Shown here: piece after piece, positions 7,866 to 15,488 of the stretch
How positions within the stretch are numbered: position 1 is the stretch's first letter
How the letters are laid out: every line of letters starts with the position of its first letter
Assembly (NCBI GenBank): GCA_031367285.1
Contig: JANLPN010000490.1
Location: 1 to 31,318 of the forward strand
Source: CAISIP01 sp031367285
Lineage (GTDB): Bacteria; Pseudomonadota; Gammaproteobacteria; Burkholderiales; Burkholderiaceae_C
DNA: 31,318 bases
Reading direction: 5' to 3'
Program-made: the position numbers and the translations under genes
Notes under the pieces: generated by a model
Databases searched by the model: none
What the model was told of the DNA's origin: nothing
The model's input: the letters and a program-made list of their open reading frames with translations, nothing else

Positions 7866-9565
7866 CATCCATTTCTACGCGTATTACGGTGGGCGAACTG
7901 GCGGTTCGCTTCCTGGAGCAGTGCGGCACGCGTGCTGCTTTCGGTGTGATCTCGATCCACAACATGCCTATCCTGGACGCGTTCAACAAGCGACAACAGA
8001 TACGCTTCGTGTCGGCACGCGGTGAGGCCGGTGCCTGCAATATGGCCGATGCCTACGCGCGTGTCACCGGCACGCTCGGTGCCTGTGTCACCAGCACCGG
8101 CACCGGCGCCGGCAACGCGGCCGGTGCCTTGGTCGAAGCCTTGACGGCCGGTACACCCATGCTGCACCTGACGGGTCAAATCGAGGCCGAGTACTTGGAC
8201 CGCGACCTGGGCTTCATCCACGAGGCACCGGCGCAACTGGCCATGCTGCAGGCCGTCAGCAAGGCGGCGTTCCGGATTCGCAATGCGCAGACCGCCCTGT
8301 CCACGCTGCGCGAAGCAGCCCGACTGGCGCAAACGCCGCCCTGCGGGCCGGTGAGCATAGAGATTCCAATCGATGTGCAAAAGACCCTGATCGACATGCC
8401 GCAAGACCTGCTGCCGGTGGCCGTGCTGCCGCAGCCTGTGGTGCGGGCGCAGGTGGACGTGCTGGCCGAGCGCCTGCGCTCCGCACGCCGGCCCCTGTTG
8501 TGGCTGGGCGGGGGCGCGCGTGGTGCCAGTACCGCCGTGCAGCGCTTCGTCAAGATGGGCTGGGGCATAGTCACTTCGGTACAGGGCCGCGGCATCGTGG
8601 CCGAGGACCATGCCTGCACCCTGGGTTCGTACAACCTGCAAAAACCGGTGGAAGAGTTCTACCAGAGCTGCGACGCCATGCTGGTCGTGGGTTCGCGGCT
8701 GCGCAGCAACGAGACGCTGAGCTACAAGCTGCGCCTGCCCAAAGCCTTGTACCGGTTGGACGCCAATCCGCTGGCGCACAACCGGGCCTATACCAGCGAC
8801 TACTTTGTGCACGGCGATGCGGCCCTGACGCTAGACGCGCTGGCCGACCGCCTGGAAGGCCGCATGGAGATCGACAAGCAGCTATTGCCCGATCTGCAGG
8901 CCGCGCGCAAGCAGGCCGGTTACCAGGTCGATGCCGGCCTGGGCCCCTACCTCAAGCTCAAGAACGAACTCGAACTGGCGCTACGCAAGCAGTCCATGGA
9001 ACCGCAAAGCGGTGGCCCTGGGGGCGGCATCTGGTGGGTACGCGACATCACGCTGTCCAACAGCATGTGGGGCAACCGCGCACCGGCGCTGGACCACCCG
9101 CGCGCCGGTGTCCATGCGCTGGGCGGCGGCATAGGCCAGGGCTTGGCGATGGCCATCGGCACGGCCGTGGCAGATGCCACCCACACGCTGGGCCGCAAGA
9201 CCGTGGTGCTGGCGGGCGACGGTGGCTTCATGCTCAACCTGGGTGAACTGGCCTGCGCCGTGCAAGAGAAAGCGGAGCTCGTGGTGCTGCTGATGAACGA
9301 TGCCAGTTATGGCGTGATCAGGAACATCCAGGACGACATCTACGGCAGCCGCCATTGTTATGTGGACCTGGTCAACCCCGATTTCAGCATCTTGTGCGCG
9401 AGTTTGAAGCTGCCGCATTTCAAGCTGGCGGACCCGGCGCAGACCGCATCCACGCTGGCCAAGGCGCTGGACCATGGCGGCGGGCCGGTGCTGGTGGAGG
9501 TGGACATGAAGGCCTGGGGCCCGTTCGCCGCCAAGTTTGCCGGCCCCATCCTGAAAAAAGACTAG
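7862..9565 (+). CDS. Thiamine-pyrophosphate-dependent enzyme of the acetolactate synthase/benzoylformate decarboxylase family
   Basis: A 567-residue protein with the three domains of the family. The catalytic Glu is E55 (RGEAG), which should activate the thiazolium ring. The central domain spans about 190-330, and the TPP/Mg motif GDGGF begins at 452 with N479-D480 ending the motif. VHALGGGIGQGLAMAIG before the motif is typical. It has no acetolactate-synthase small subunit nearby, so a biosynthetic role is unlikely. Together with the adjacent AspDH-like and ALDH genes it may decarboxylate a 2-oxo acid to an aldehyde (inference). Ligation or C-C cleavage (as in Xsc or IolD relatives) are alternatives. 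ATG overlaps the IclR stop. Confidence 0.88.
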   Translation: MTSISTRITVGELAVRFLEQCGTRAAFGVISIHNMPILDAFNKRQQIRFVSARGEAGACNMADAYARVTGTLGACVTSTGTGAGNAAGALVEALTAGTPMLHLTGQIEAEYLDRDLGFIHEAPAQLAMLQAVSKAAFRIRNAQTALSTLREAARLAQTPPCGPVSIEIPIDVQKTLIDMPQDLLPVAVLPQPVVRAQVDVLAERLRSARRPLLWLGGGARGASTAVQRFVKMGWGIVTSVQGRGIVAEDHACTLGSYNLQKPVEEFYQSCDAMLVVGSRLRSNETLSYKLRLPKALYRLDANPLAHNRAYTSDYFVHGDAALTLDALADRLEGRMEIDKQLLPDLQAARKQAGYQVDAGLGPYLKLKNELELALRKQSMEPQSGGPGGGIWWVRDITLSNSMWGNRAPALDHPRAGVHALGGGIGQGLAMAIGTAVADATHTLGRKTVVLAGDGGFMLNLGELACAVQEKAELVVLLMNDASYGVIRNIQDDIYGSRHCYVDLVNPDFSILCASLKLPHFKLADPAQTASTLAKALDHGGGPVLVEVDMKAWGPFAAKFAGPILKKD

Positions 9566-9580
9566 CCGCAGGCCTCTGAA

Positions 9581-10369
9581 ATGCGCAAGCTCACCTTGAT
9601 CGGTTATGGCGCCATTGGGCGTTCGCTGTACAGCCGGCTGCAAGGCCATACCGGTATACAGGTGGACGCCATCGTGGTGCCGCAGCACAGCGTGGCCGCG
9701 GTGCAGGCGGCGGTGGGAGATGCCGTCAAGGTCGGCAGTACGGTACCGGACGATACCTATCTGCTGCTGGAATGTGCCGGCCATGCCGCACTGACAAGCC
9801 ACGTGCTGCAGGCGCTGGAGCGGGGCGTGGAATGTGCGGTCCTGTCCGTGGGCGCCTTGTCCGAGCCCGGCCTGCCCGAAAAACTGGCCGACGCGGCGCG
9901 CCGTGGCGGGGCGCAGATCCATTTGTTGTCGGGCGCGATCGGCGGTATAGACGCGATTGCGGCAGCGCGCCTGGCCGGACTTGATTCGGTCACCTACACC
10001 GGGCGCAAACCACCGCAGGGCTGGCGCGGCACACCAGCCGAGCAGGTGGTGGACCTGGACGCCTTGACCGTGCCCACCGTCATCCTGGAAGCCACGGCGC
10101 GCGAAGCGGCGCGCCTGTACCCCAAAAACGCCAACGTGGCGGCAACTGTGTCGCTGGCCGGCCTGGGGCTGGACGCAACCCGCGTGCGCCTGGTCGCCGA
10201 CCCGACCGTGACTGAAAACATTCATGAAATCGACGTGCGCGGCGCCTTTGGCGAAATGCAGATCACCATGCGCGGTAAACCCCTGGCTGACAACCCCAAG
10301 ACCTCGGCCCTGACCGTGTTGTCGGCACTGCGTTTTCTTGATAACCGCGCCGGTGTGATGACCATCTGA
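9581..10369 (+). CDS. L-aspartate-dehydrogenase family oxidoreductase
   Basis: A 262-residue NAD(P)-dependent amino-acid dehydrogenase of the AspDH (NadX-like) family. It has an N-terminal Rossmann motif G8-x-G10-x2-G13, the conserved NANVAATVSLAGLG segment (183-196), the proposed catalytic H215 (ENIHEID) and the DNPKTSALTVLSAL ending. Known members convert L-aspartate to oxaloacetate and ammonia (via iminoaspartate). Here there are no nadA/nadC genes nearby, so NAD biosynthesis is unlikely; a catabolic role on aspartate or another amino or imino acid is favoured by the operon. It lies 15 bp after the TPP-enzyme gene. Confidence 0.88.
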   Translation: MRKLTLIGYGAIGRSLYSRLQGHTGIQVDAIVVPQHSVAAVQAAVGDAVKVGSTVPDDTYLLLECAGHAALTSHVLQALERGVECAVLSVGALSEPGLPEKLADAARRGGAQIHLLSGAIGGIDAIAAARLAGLDSVTYTGRKPPQGWRGTPAEQVVDLDALTVPTVILEATAREAARLYPKNANVAATVSLAGLGLDATRVRLVADPTVTENIHEIDVRGAFGEMQITMRGKPLADNPKTSALTVLSALRFLDNRAGVMTI

Positions 10370-10380
10370 GCGAAACCTGT

Positions 10381-11853
10381 ATGACCGAGCACCTTCAAAC
10401 CTTTACCGCCGGTGCCTGGCGCGATGCCTCGGGCCCGCGGTACCAGACCGACTACCCGGCCGACGGCAGCACCGTCGCCACCCTGAACGCCGCCACGGCC
10501 GACGACGTCAACGAGGCGGTGCAGGTAGCCGAAGCCGCGCGCTTGTCGCCGGCCTGGGCCAATCTGAAGCCGCATGAACGCGCGACGCTGTTGCACCGCA
10601 TTGCGGCCGGCATCCGCGAAAGGGGCGAAGAGCTGGCGCAATTGCAGCGCCTTGACAACGGCAAACCGATCAAGGAGACCCGCGCCCTGGTGGCCAGCGC
10701 GGCCGGCACTTTCCAGTTTTTCGCGGCGGCGTGCGAAACGCTGGAAGACCAGATCACGCCGTCGCGCGGCGACTTCATCACCATGAGTGTGCATGAGCCG
10801 CTCGGCGTGGTGGGCGCCATCACGCCCTGGAACTCACCGATTGCCAGCGAGGCGCAAAAACTCGCGCCGGCACTGGCGGCAGGCTGCGCCGTGGTGTTCA
10901 AGCCGGCCGAGATCACGCCGCGCATGGCGATAGAGCTGGCGCGTATTGCGCAAAAGGCCGGCGTGCCGGACGGCATCATCAGTGTATTGCCGGGCAAGGG
11001 CTCGGTGGTGGGGGACGCGCTGGTACGCCACCCGCTCATCAAGCGCATCGCGTTTACCGGCGGCACGACGGTGGGCATGGGCATTGCACGCCTAGGGGCC
11101 GAGAAACTCATGCCGACCTCGCTTGAACTGGGCGGCAAATCGCCTACCATCGTGTGTGCCGACGCCGATCTGGACCATGCCGTGGCCGGTGTCTTGTACG
11201 GCATCTTCAGCTCGTCTGGCGAGTCCTGTATTGCCGGCTCGCGCGCCTTTGTGCATGCCAGCCTGTACCAGGAGTTCAAGTCTCGCCTGCTGGCCGGCGT
11301 CAAAGCGCTGCGTGTGGGCTACCCGGCCAGCGAGCAGACCCAGATAGGCCCGCTGGTGAGCATGGGCCACCGAGCCTCCATAGAGCGTTATGTGCAGATC
11401 GGGCTGGACGAAGGCGGCAAGTTGCTGGCTGGCGGCGCACGCCCCAGCGGCGCCATGTTCGACAAGGGCAGTTATTACCTGCCCACGGTGATCGAGGGCC
11501 TGCCCAACAGCGCGCGTTTGTGCCAGGAGGAAATCTTCGGCCCGGTGCTGGCCATGCTGCCGTGGAGCGACGAGGCCGACCTGATCGCGCAATGCAATGA
11601 CAACGTCTACGGCCTGGCCGCCGGCATCTGGACACGCGACTATAAAACCGTGTGGCGGCTGGGCCGCGCCCTGCAGACCGGCACGGTATGGGTCAATACC
11701 TACAAGATGTTCTCTTCCAGCACGCCGTTTGGCGGCGTCAAGATGAGCGGTACCGGGCGCGAAAAAGGCCGCCTGGGCATACTGGAATACATGGGCCAGA
11801 AGAGTTATTACTGGGGCACCAACGAGGCACCCCTGGCATGGAGCAGCACATGA
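10381..11853 (+). CDS. NAD(P)-dependent aldehyde dehydrogenase
   Basis: A 490-residue ALDH-superfamily enzyme of normal length. The catalytic Cys is C283 (GESCIAG), the general base Glu E249 (LELGGKSP), and the oxyanion Asn and cofactor Lys are N151 (PWNSP) and K174 (FKPAE). It would oxidise an aldehyde to a carboxylic acid in the cytoplasm. Being next to the TPP enzyme suggests the aldehyde comes from a decarboxylation (inference). Its stop overlaps the start of the VOC gene (ATGA). Confidence 0.93.
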   Translation: MTEHLQTFTAGAWRDASGPRYQTDYPADGSTVATLNAATADDVNEAVQVAEAARLSPAWANLKPHERATLLHRIAAGIRERGEELAQLQRLDNGKPIKETRALVASAAGTFQFFAAACETLEDQITPSRGDFITMSVHEPLGVVGAITPWNSPIASEAQKLAPALAAGCAVVFKPAEITPRMAIELARIAQKAGVPDGIISVLPGKGSVVGDALVRHPLIKRIAFTGGTTVGMGIARLGAEKLMPTSLELGGKSPTIVCADADLDHAVAGVLYGIFSSSGESCIAGSRAFVHASLYQEFKSRLLAGVKALRVGYPASEQTQIGPLVSMGHRASIERYVQIGLDEGGKLLAGGARPSGAMFDKGSYYLPTVIEGLPNSARLCQEEIFGPVLAMLPWSDEADLIAQCNDNVYGLAAGIWTRDYKTVWRLGRALQTGTVWVNTYKMFSSSTPFGGVKMSGTGREKGRLGILEYMGQKSYYWGTNEAPLAWSST

Positions 11854-12848
11854 CGACACACCCAGGCGTGCGCACGGACATCGAAGGCATCGACGCCATC
11901 ACCTACTCCACCGAGCGCTGGGATGACGCGCGCAAGTTCTTTGGCGACTGGGGCCTCAAGGCCCTGGCGGACGGGCCGGCGCAGCAAGTTTGGGAAACAC
12001 TGAACGGCGCGCAGGTGCGGGTGCGGCGCCCGGACGACGCAGGCTTGCCGCCGGCCATGGAGCCGGGCGCCACCTTGCGCGAAGTGGTGTGGGGCGTGGA
12101 GGGCGGCGGCGGCATGGACGCATTGGCTGTTGCGCTCAGGTCAGTTCCCGGTTTCGAGGACCGGCGCGCGGCGGACGGCACACTGGTGGCACCGGATCCC
12201 CATGGCCTGCGCCTGGTATTCCAGCGCAGCGCCAAGCGACCCGTCGATGTGAAAGGCGTGCCCACCAATCCTTACGGCAATGTGCAGCGCGTGGACACCC
12301 CGTCGCCGGTGTACGAACGCGCCACGCCGGTGGAAGTCGGCCACGTGGTCTTCTTCACCGATCGGCTGGACCAGATGGAAGCGTTTTACGCGGCCCTGGG
12401 TTTTGTCACGTCGGACCGGTATCCCGGGCGCGGCGTGTTCATGCGCTGCGCGCAGCGCGCCGGCCACCACGACCTGTTTTTGCTGGCCCTGCCGGGCAAA
12501 GGGCCGGGGCTGAACCATGTGGCGTTTACGGTGCGTGATATCCACGAGGTGTTTGGGGGTGGCTTGCACATGGGCCGTTGCGGCTGGAAGACCCAGCTCG
12601 GGCCGGGCCGGCACCCGATATCGAGCGCCTACTTCTGGTACTTCGAGAACCCCTGTGGCGGCTTGATCGAATACAACGCCGACGAAGATAATTTGACCGA
12701 AGCCTGGGCCGAGCGCAGCTTCGAGCCCGGCCCTACCGTGTTTGCCGAATGGGCGATTGACGGCGGCATAGACGGCCATACGCGCCGGCAGCCCCATGTC
12801 CAAGCTTCAGGCAAATTCCTGACCGAACAAAAGGAGAAAACCGCATGA
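11850..12848 (+). CDS. Two-domain VOC protein, extradiol-dioxygenase-like
   Basis: About 332 residues with two vicinal-oxygen-chelate modules. The N-terminal one (GIDAITYSTERWDDARKFF) is degenerate, while the C-terminal one carries H165 (VGHVVFF), H223 (LNHVAF) and E274 (LIEYNAD), the 2-His-1-Glu iron set expected of type I extradiol dioxygenases. H206/H207 lie between them near where a catalytic His is found in that family. Ring cleavage of a catechol-like intermediate is therefore plausible, but glyoxalase-like roles are not excluded. ATG 11850 overlaps the ALDH stop; ATG 11838 is an in-frame alternative. The stop overlaps the next ATG. Confidence 0.85.
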   Translation: MTTHPGVRTDIEGIDAITYSTERWDDARKFFGDWGLKALADGPAQQVWETLNGAQVRVRRPDDAGLPPAMEPGATLREVVWGVEGGGGMDALAVALRSVPGFEDRRAADGTLVAPDPHGLRLVFQRSAKRPVDVKGVPTNPYGNVQRVDTPSPVYERATPVEVGHVVFFTDRLDQMEAFYAALGFVTSDRYPGRGVFMRCAQRAGHHDLFLLALPGKGPGLNHVAFTVRDIHEVFGGGLHMGRCGWKTQLGPGRHPISSAYFWYFENPCGGLIEYNADEDNLTEAWAERSFEPGPTVFAEWAIDGGIDGHTRRQPHVQASGKFLTEQKEKTA

Positions 12849-13081
12849 AGATGATCCCCGTCGTTTCCGAGCGTTACCTGGACCCGCACCAGGCGCGCCT
12901 GCGGCCGCCCACCAGTTACGAAGACCTGCTGGGAGACGCCATCGAACGTGCTTTCGGTGCCGGCCACTGGGAGCTCGACGCTTTGGTGGCCTACCTCAAC
13001 AAGTCCGGCCCGCTCGGCCCCAACGGCCAGGCGTGGACCGCGGCCTCCTACCAATCCGTCATCAAAACCCTGGGAGTCTGA
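12845..13081 (+). CDS. Small recombinase-like helix-turn-helix protein
   Basis: A 78-residue protein translated from an ATG that overlaps the VOC stop (ATGA) and is preceded by a strong AAGGAGA site. The C-terminal half (LDALVAYLNKSGPLGPNG, then AWTAASYQSVIKTLG) matches the pattern of the recombinase-domain helix-turn-helix seen in large serine recombinases (LNxxGxxxxxGxxWT...). There is no catalytic recombinase domain, and its place two bases before the Rieske oxygenase ATG argues for a pathway-linked role, such as a partner or assembly factor of the oxygenase or a small regulator. I recall similar small proteins next to Rieske genes; function is unknown to me. Confidence 0.75.
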   Translation: MKMIPVVSERYLDPHQARLRPPTSYEDLLGDAIERAFGAGHWELDALVAYLNKSGPLGPNGQAWTAASYQSVIKTLGV

Positions 13082-13082
13082 A

Positions 13083-14141
13083 ATGGGCAACCCCTATGGA
13101 ACCCCCGAAGTAGCCGCCCTGCTGGAACGCGGCCTGTACGACCTGTGGTACCCGATCTGCCCGTCGTTCTTCATCAAGGAAAAGCCGGTATCCCTGCGCC
13201 GCCTCGGCTACAAGATAGCCGTCTGGCGCGACGCCACCGGCGCCGTGCATGCCCTGGAAGACCATTGCCCGCACCGCGGCGCGCCGCTGTCCATGGGCGT
13301 GAATCTGGGTGACCGGCTGGCCTGCCCCTACCACGGCATCGAGGTGCGCTGCGACGGCACCGTGACCAAGGTTCCGGCCAGTCCCGGCTGCACGCTGGAG
13401 GGCACACGCGCCGCACGCGACTTCCACATCATCGAACGGCACGGCGCGATCTGGCTCTACAACAGCCCCCAGCACGTGGACACGCCGCCACCGCTGCTGC
13501 TGCCGGCCGAGCTGGAAGACCCTGCGTGGAGCAACTTCCTGTGTTACACCGAATGGCGCGGCGACTACCGCTACGTGATCGACAACGTGATGGACCCTAT
13601 GCACGGAACCTTCGTGCACAAGCAGTCGCATTCCATGGCCGAGGGCGACATCAGCGCCAAGTTCAAGCTGCGCAAGACCGAACACGGCTTCATGTTCGAG
13701 AAAGACGGCCAGCGCGACGTGAACTTCGACTGGACCGAGTTCGGCGACACCGGCACCCACTGGCTGCGCCTGGCCATCCCCTACCCCAGGACCGGTGGCC
13801 CCGGTGGCAGCTTCGGCATCATCGGCAGCTACACGCCCATCACACCCAACGTCAGTGCGGTGTTCCACTGGCGCTGCCGCAAGGTGGACGGCTGGGCACG
13901 TGACACCTGGCGTTTCCTGTACCGCAACCGGCTGGAAGCCCGCCACTGGGTGGTGCTGGAGCAGGACCGCGTGATGCTGGAGACCATGGAGCCCGACGCC
14001 AACGAGCGCGAGCACCTGTACGAACACGACGTCGGCCTCTCGCGCCTGCGCAAGGTCATGCAGGCCATGGCGCAGAAACAGTTGGCGGCGCAGACCGCTG
14101 TGCCCGCGAAGAAGGTCGCCGAAGCCGTCGCGGCTGCATGA
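13083..14141 (+). CDS. Rieske non-heme iron oxygenase, alpha subunit
   Basis: A 352-residue oxygenase. The N-terminal Rieske domain has C62-x-H64 (CPHRGAP) and C81-x2-H84 (CPYHG). The catalytic domain has D171-x2-H174-x4-H179 (DPMHGTFVH), giving the two iron His ligands, with D167 as the likely electron-bridging Asp. Size and the single-polypeptide layout resemble phthalate-dioxygenase/vanillate-demethylase-type (alpha-only) enzymes, and no beta subunit gene is present. It would hydroxylate or O/N-demethylate the substrate using the ferredoxin encoded at 4250. The C-terminal ~25 residues are an Ala/Lys-rich tail. The ATG is at 13083, 1 bp after the HTH gene stop. Confidence 0.93.
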   Translation: MGNPYGTPEVAALLERGLYDLWYPICPSFFIKEKPVSLRRLGYKIAVWRDATGAVHALEDHCPHRGAPLSMGVNLGDRLACPYHGIEVRCDGTVTKVPASPGCTLEGTRAARDFHIIERHGAIWLYNSPQHVDTPPPLLLPAELEDPAWSNFLCYTEWRGDYRYVIDNVMDPMHGTFVHKQSHSMAEGDISAKFKLRKTEHGFMFEKDGQRDVNFDWTEFGDTGTHWLRLAIPYPRTGGPGGSFGIIGSYTPITPNVSAVFHWRCRKVDGWARDTWRFLYRNRLEARHWVVLEQDRVMLETMEPDANEREHLYEHDVGLSRLRKVMQAMAQKQLAAQTAVPAKKVAEAVAAA

Positions 14142-14152
14142 TGAGCGTCGCA

Positions 14153-14217
14153 GGGCCGTTCCCAGGAGGCTCACTTCCACTCGGGGGACCGGCGCGAAGC
14201 GACGTTGGGGGGCACCC
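14153..14217. repeat. Intergenic element with GGGCCGTTCCCAGG start
   Basis: Non-coding stretch after the oxygenase gene. It begins with GGGCCGTTCCCAGG, closely matching GGGCCGCTCCCAAGG at 6920-6934, which also follows a stop codon. The rest is G-rich and looks like the dispersed intergenic elements I associate with comamonad genomes. Only two related copies are visible here, so repeat status is inferred. Confidence 0.35.
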
Positions 14218-14322
14218 ATGATAGCGACCAAAATTCGCGGCGCCGAAGTCCCGGAGTTGCTGGTCGAGATCGACGCCTGGGCACCGCTGGACGTCGCTTT
14301 GCGCGGGTTTTCCGCGGCCTGA
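14218..14322 (+). CDS. Small open reading frame (34 aa), possible gene remnant
   Basis: ATG-started 34-residue frame between the oxygenase and SDR genes (MIATKIRGAEVPELL ...). It has no motif I recognise and no good ribosome-binding site directly upstream. It may be a truncated N-terminus of a lost gene, a short leader, or chance. The next gene's Shine-Dalgarno (AAGGA, 14322-14326) overlaps its last base. Confidence 0.25.
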   Translation: MIATKIRGAEVPELLVEIDAWAPLDVALRGFSAA

Positions 14323-14333
14323 AGGACAAGCCT

Positions 14334-15113
14334 ATGGACCTCGGAATCTCCGGCCGCAAGGCCTTGGTCTGCGGCGCCAGCGCCGGCTTGGGGCTGGCCT
14401 GCGCCCAGGCGCTGGCACGCGAAGGCGTGGAACTGGTGATCGCTGCCCGCACCGAAGCGCCTCTACGCGCTGCGGCGCAGGCGCTGCAAAAGTCGGGCGC
14501 AGCAACCGTGCACTGGGTCGCCGCCGATGTGACCACGGCGGAAGGCCGTGCGCGTATCTTTGCCGCCCATGCGGAGTTCGACATCCTGGTCACCAACGCG
14601 GGCGGCCCGCCGCCCGGTGACTTCCGCCACTGGGAGCGCGATACCTGGATCGCCGCGCTGGACGCCAATATGCTGGCCCCGATAGCGTTGATCCGCCAGT
14701 TCGTGGACGGCATGATGGCGCGCGGCTTCGGCCGTATCGTCAACATCACTTCCAGCGCGGTCAAGTCCCCCGTGGACGGCCTGGGCCTGAGCACGGGCGC
14801 GCGCAGCGGCCTCACCGGTTTTGTCGCCGGCCTGGCCCGCACCACGGTGGCCAAGGGCGTGACCATCAACAACATCCTGCCGGGCACCTTCGACACTCAA
14901 CGCCTGGCCAGCAATATGGCCAACCAGGCCAAACGCGATGGCGTGGACGCGCAGACCGTGCGCGCGCAGCGTATCGCCAAACACCCCGCGCGCCGCCTCG
15001 GCCAACCGGAGGAGTTTGGTGCTGCCTGCGCCTTCCTGTGCAGTGCGCATGCGGGCTACATCAATGGGCAGAATTTGCTGCTGGACGGGGGGTCGTTTCC
15101 GGGGACCTGGTAG
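14334..15113 (+). CDS. Atypical short-chain dehydrogenase/reductase lacking Tyr-x3-Lys
   Basis: A 259-residue SDR-fold protein. The cofactor motif GASAGLG is at residues 14-20, the NAG segment at 88-90, and SS at 140-141. At the place where YxxxK should stand, 13 residues after S140, the sequence is S153-T-G-A-R157, so both catalytic Tyr and Lys are missing. The rest (INNILPGTFDTQRL, the ARRLGQPEEFG segment, YINGQNLLLDGG) is intact. SDRs with such LSTGAR-type sites form a recognised divergent group. The protein may bind NAD(P) and act by another mechanism or be non-catalytic. Preceded by AAGGA 7 nt from the ATG. Last intact gene of the cluster. Confidence 0.87.
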   Translation: MDLGISGRKALVCGASAGLGLACAQALAREGVELVIAARTEAPLRAAAQALQKSGAATVHWVAADVTTAEGRARIFAAHAEFDILVTNAGGPPPGDFRHWERDTWIAALDANMLAPIALIRQFVDGMMARGFGRIVNITSSAVKSPVDGLGLSTGARSGLTGFVAGLARTTVAKGVTINNILPGTFDTQRLASNMANQAKRDGVDAQTVRAQRIAKHPARRLGQPEEFGAACAFLCSAHAGYINGQNLLLDGGSFPGTW

Positions 15114-15126
15114 GGCAAGCCCTGGT

Positions 15127-15366
15127 CTTCGCCTCGGCCAGTACATGCTGATGCGCTGGAGCGATGACCGCCTGCAATCCAACTTCCACCGCGTGACCAA
15201 GCCCAAGCCCGACGAATACCAGGGGGTGCGTTACAGCCTCGCCTTCTTCGCACAGGCGAATCGCGACGTGGTTATCCTGAGCCCGGCCGGCACCCACGAG
15301 CCGATCACCACTGAGGACTATTTGTACCGGCGCATCAACGCGAATTTCGCTGCGACAAAGAAGTAG
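15127..15366 (+). pseudogene. C-terminal fragment of a 2-oxoglutarate/Fe(II) oxygenase (isopenicillin-N-synthase-like)
   Basis: About 75 residues that read as the end of an IPNS/ethylene-forming-enzyme type oxygenase: GQYMLMRWSDDRL, SNFHRV (third iron-ligand His), and RYSLAFF (the Arg-x-Ser that binds 2-oxoglutarate), ending ITTEDYLYRRINANF. The first two thirds, including the HxD iron ligands, are absent; the sequence joins straight onto the end of the SDR gene. No start codon/RBS pair fits, so it is a truncated relic. It implies a deletion or rearrangement at the 3' border of the cluster. Confidence 0.8.
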
Positions 15367-15453
15367 CGGTGAGGCGGTATTGAACTGCGACATCCGATTT
15401 CAGTGATTCGGTGGACTGGTGATGTGGGGTGCGTGCAGGCACGGGGAGGCAAC

Positions 15454-15482
15454 TTGCCAGCCCCGGAAGACCTCCCTACACT
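15454..15482 (+). promoter_or_regulatory. Candidate leaderless promoter of the methyltransferase gene
   Basis: TTGCCA (15454-15459), 17-bp spacer, TACACT (15477-15482). The predicted start of transcription falls on the A of the ATG at 15489, with no room for a Shine-Dalgarno site. Confidence 0.5.
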
Positions 15483-15488
15483 GGCTGC

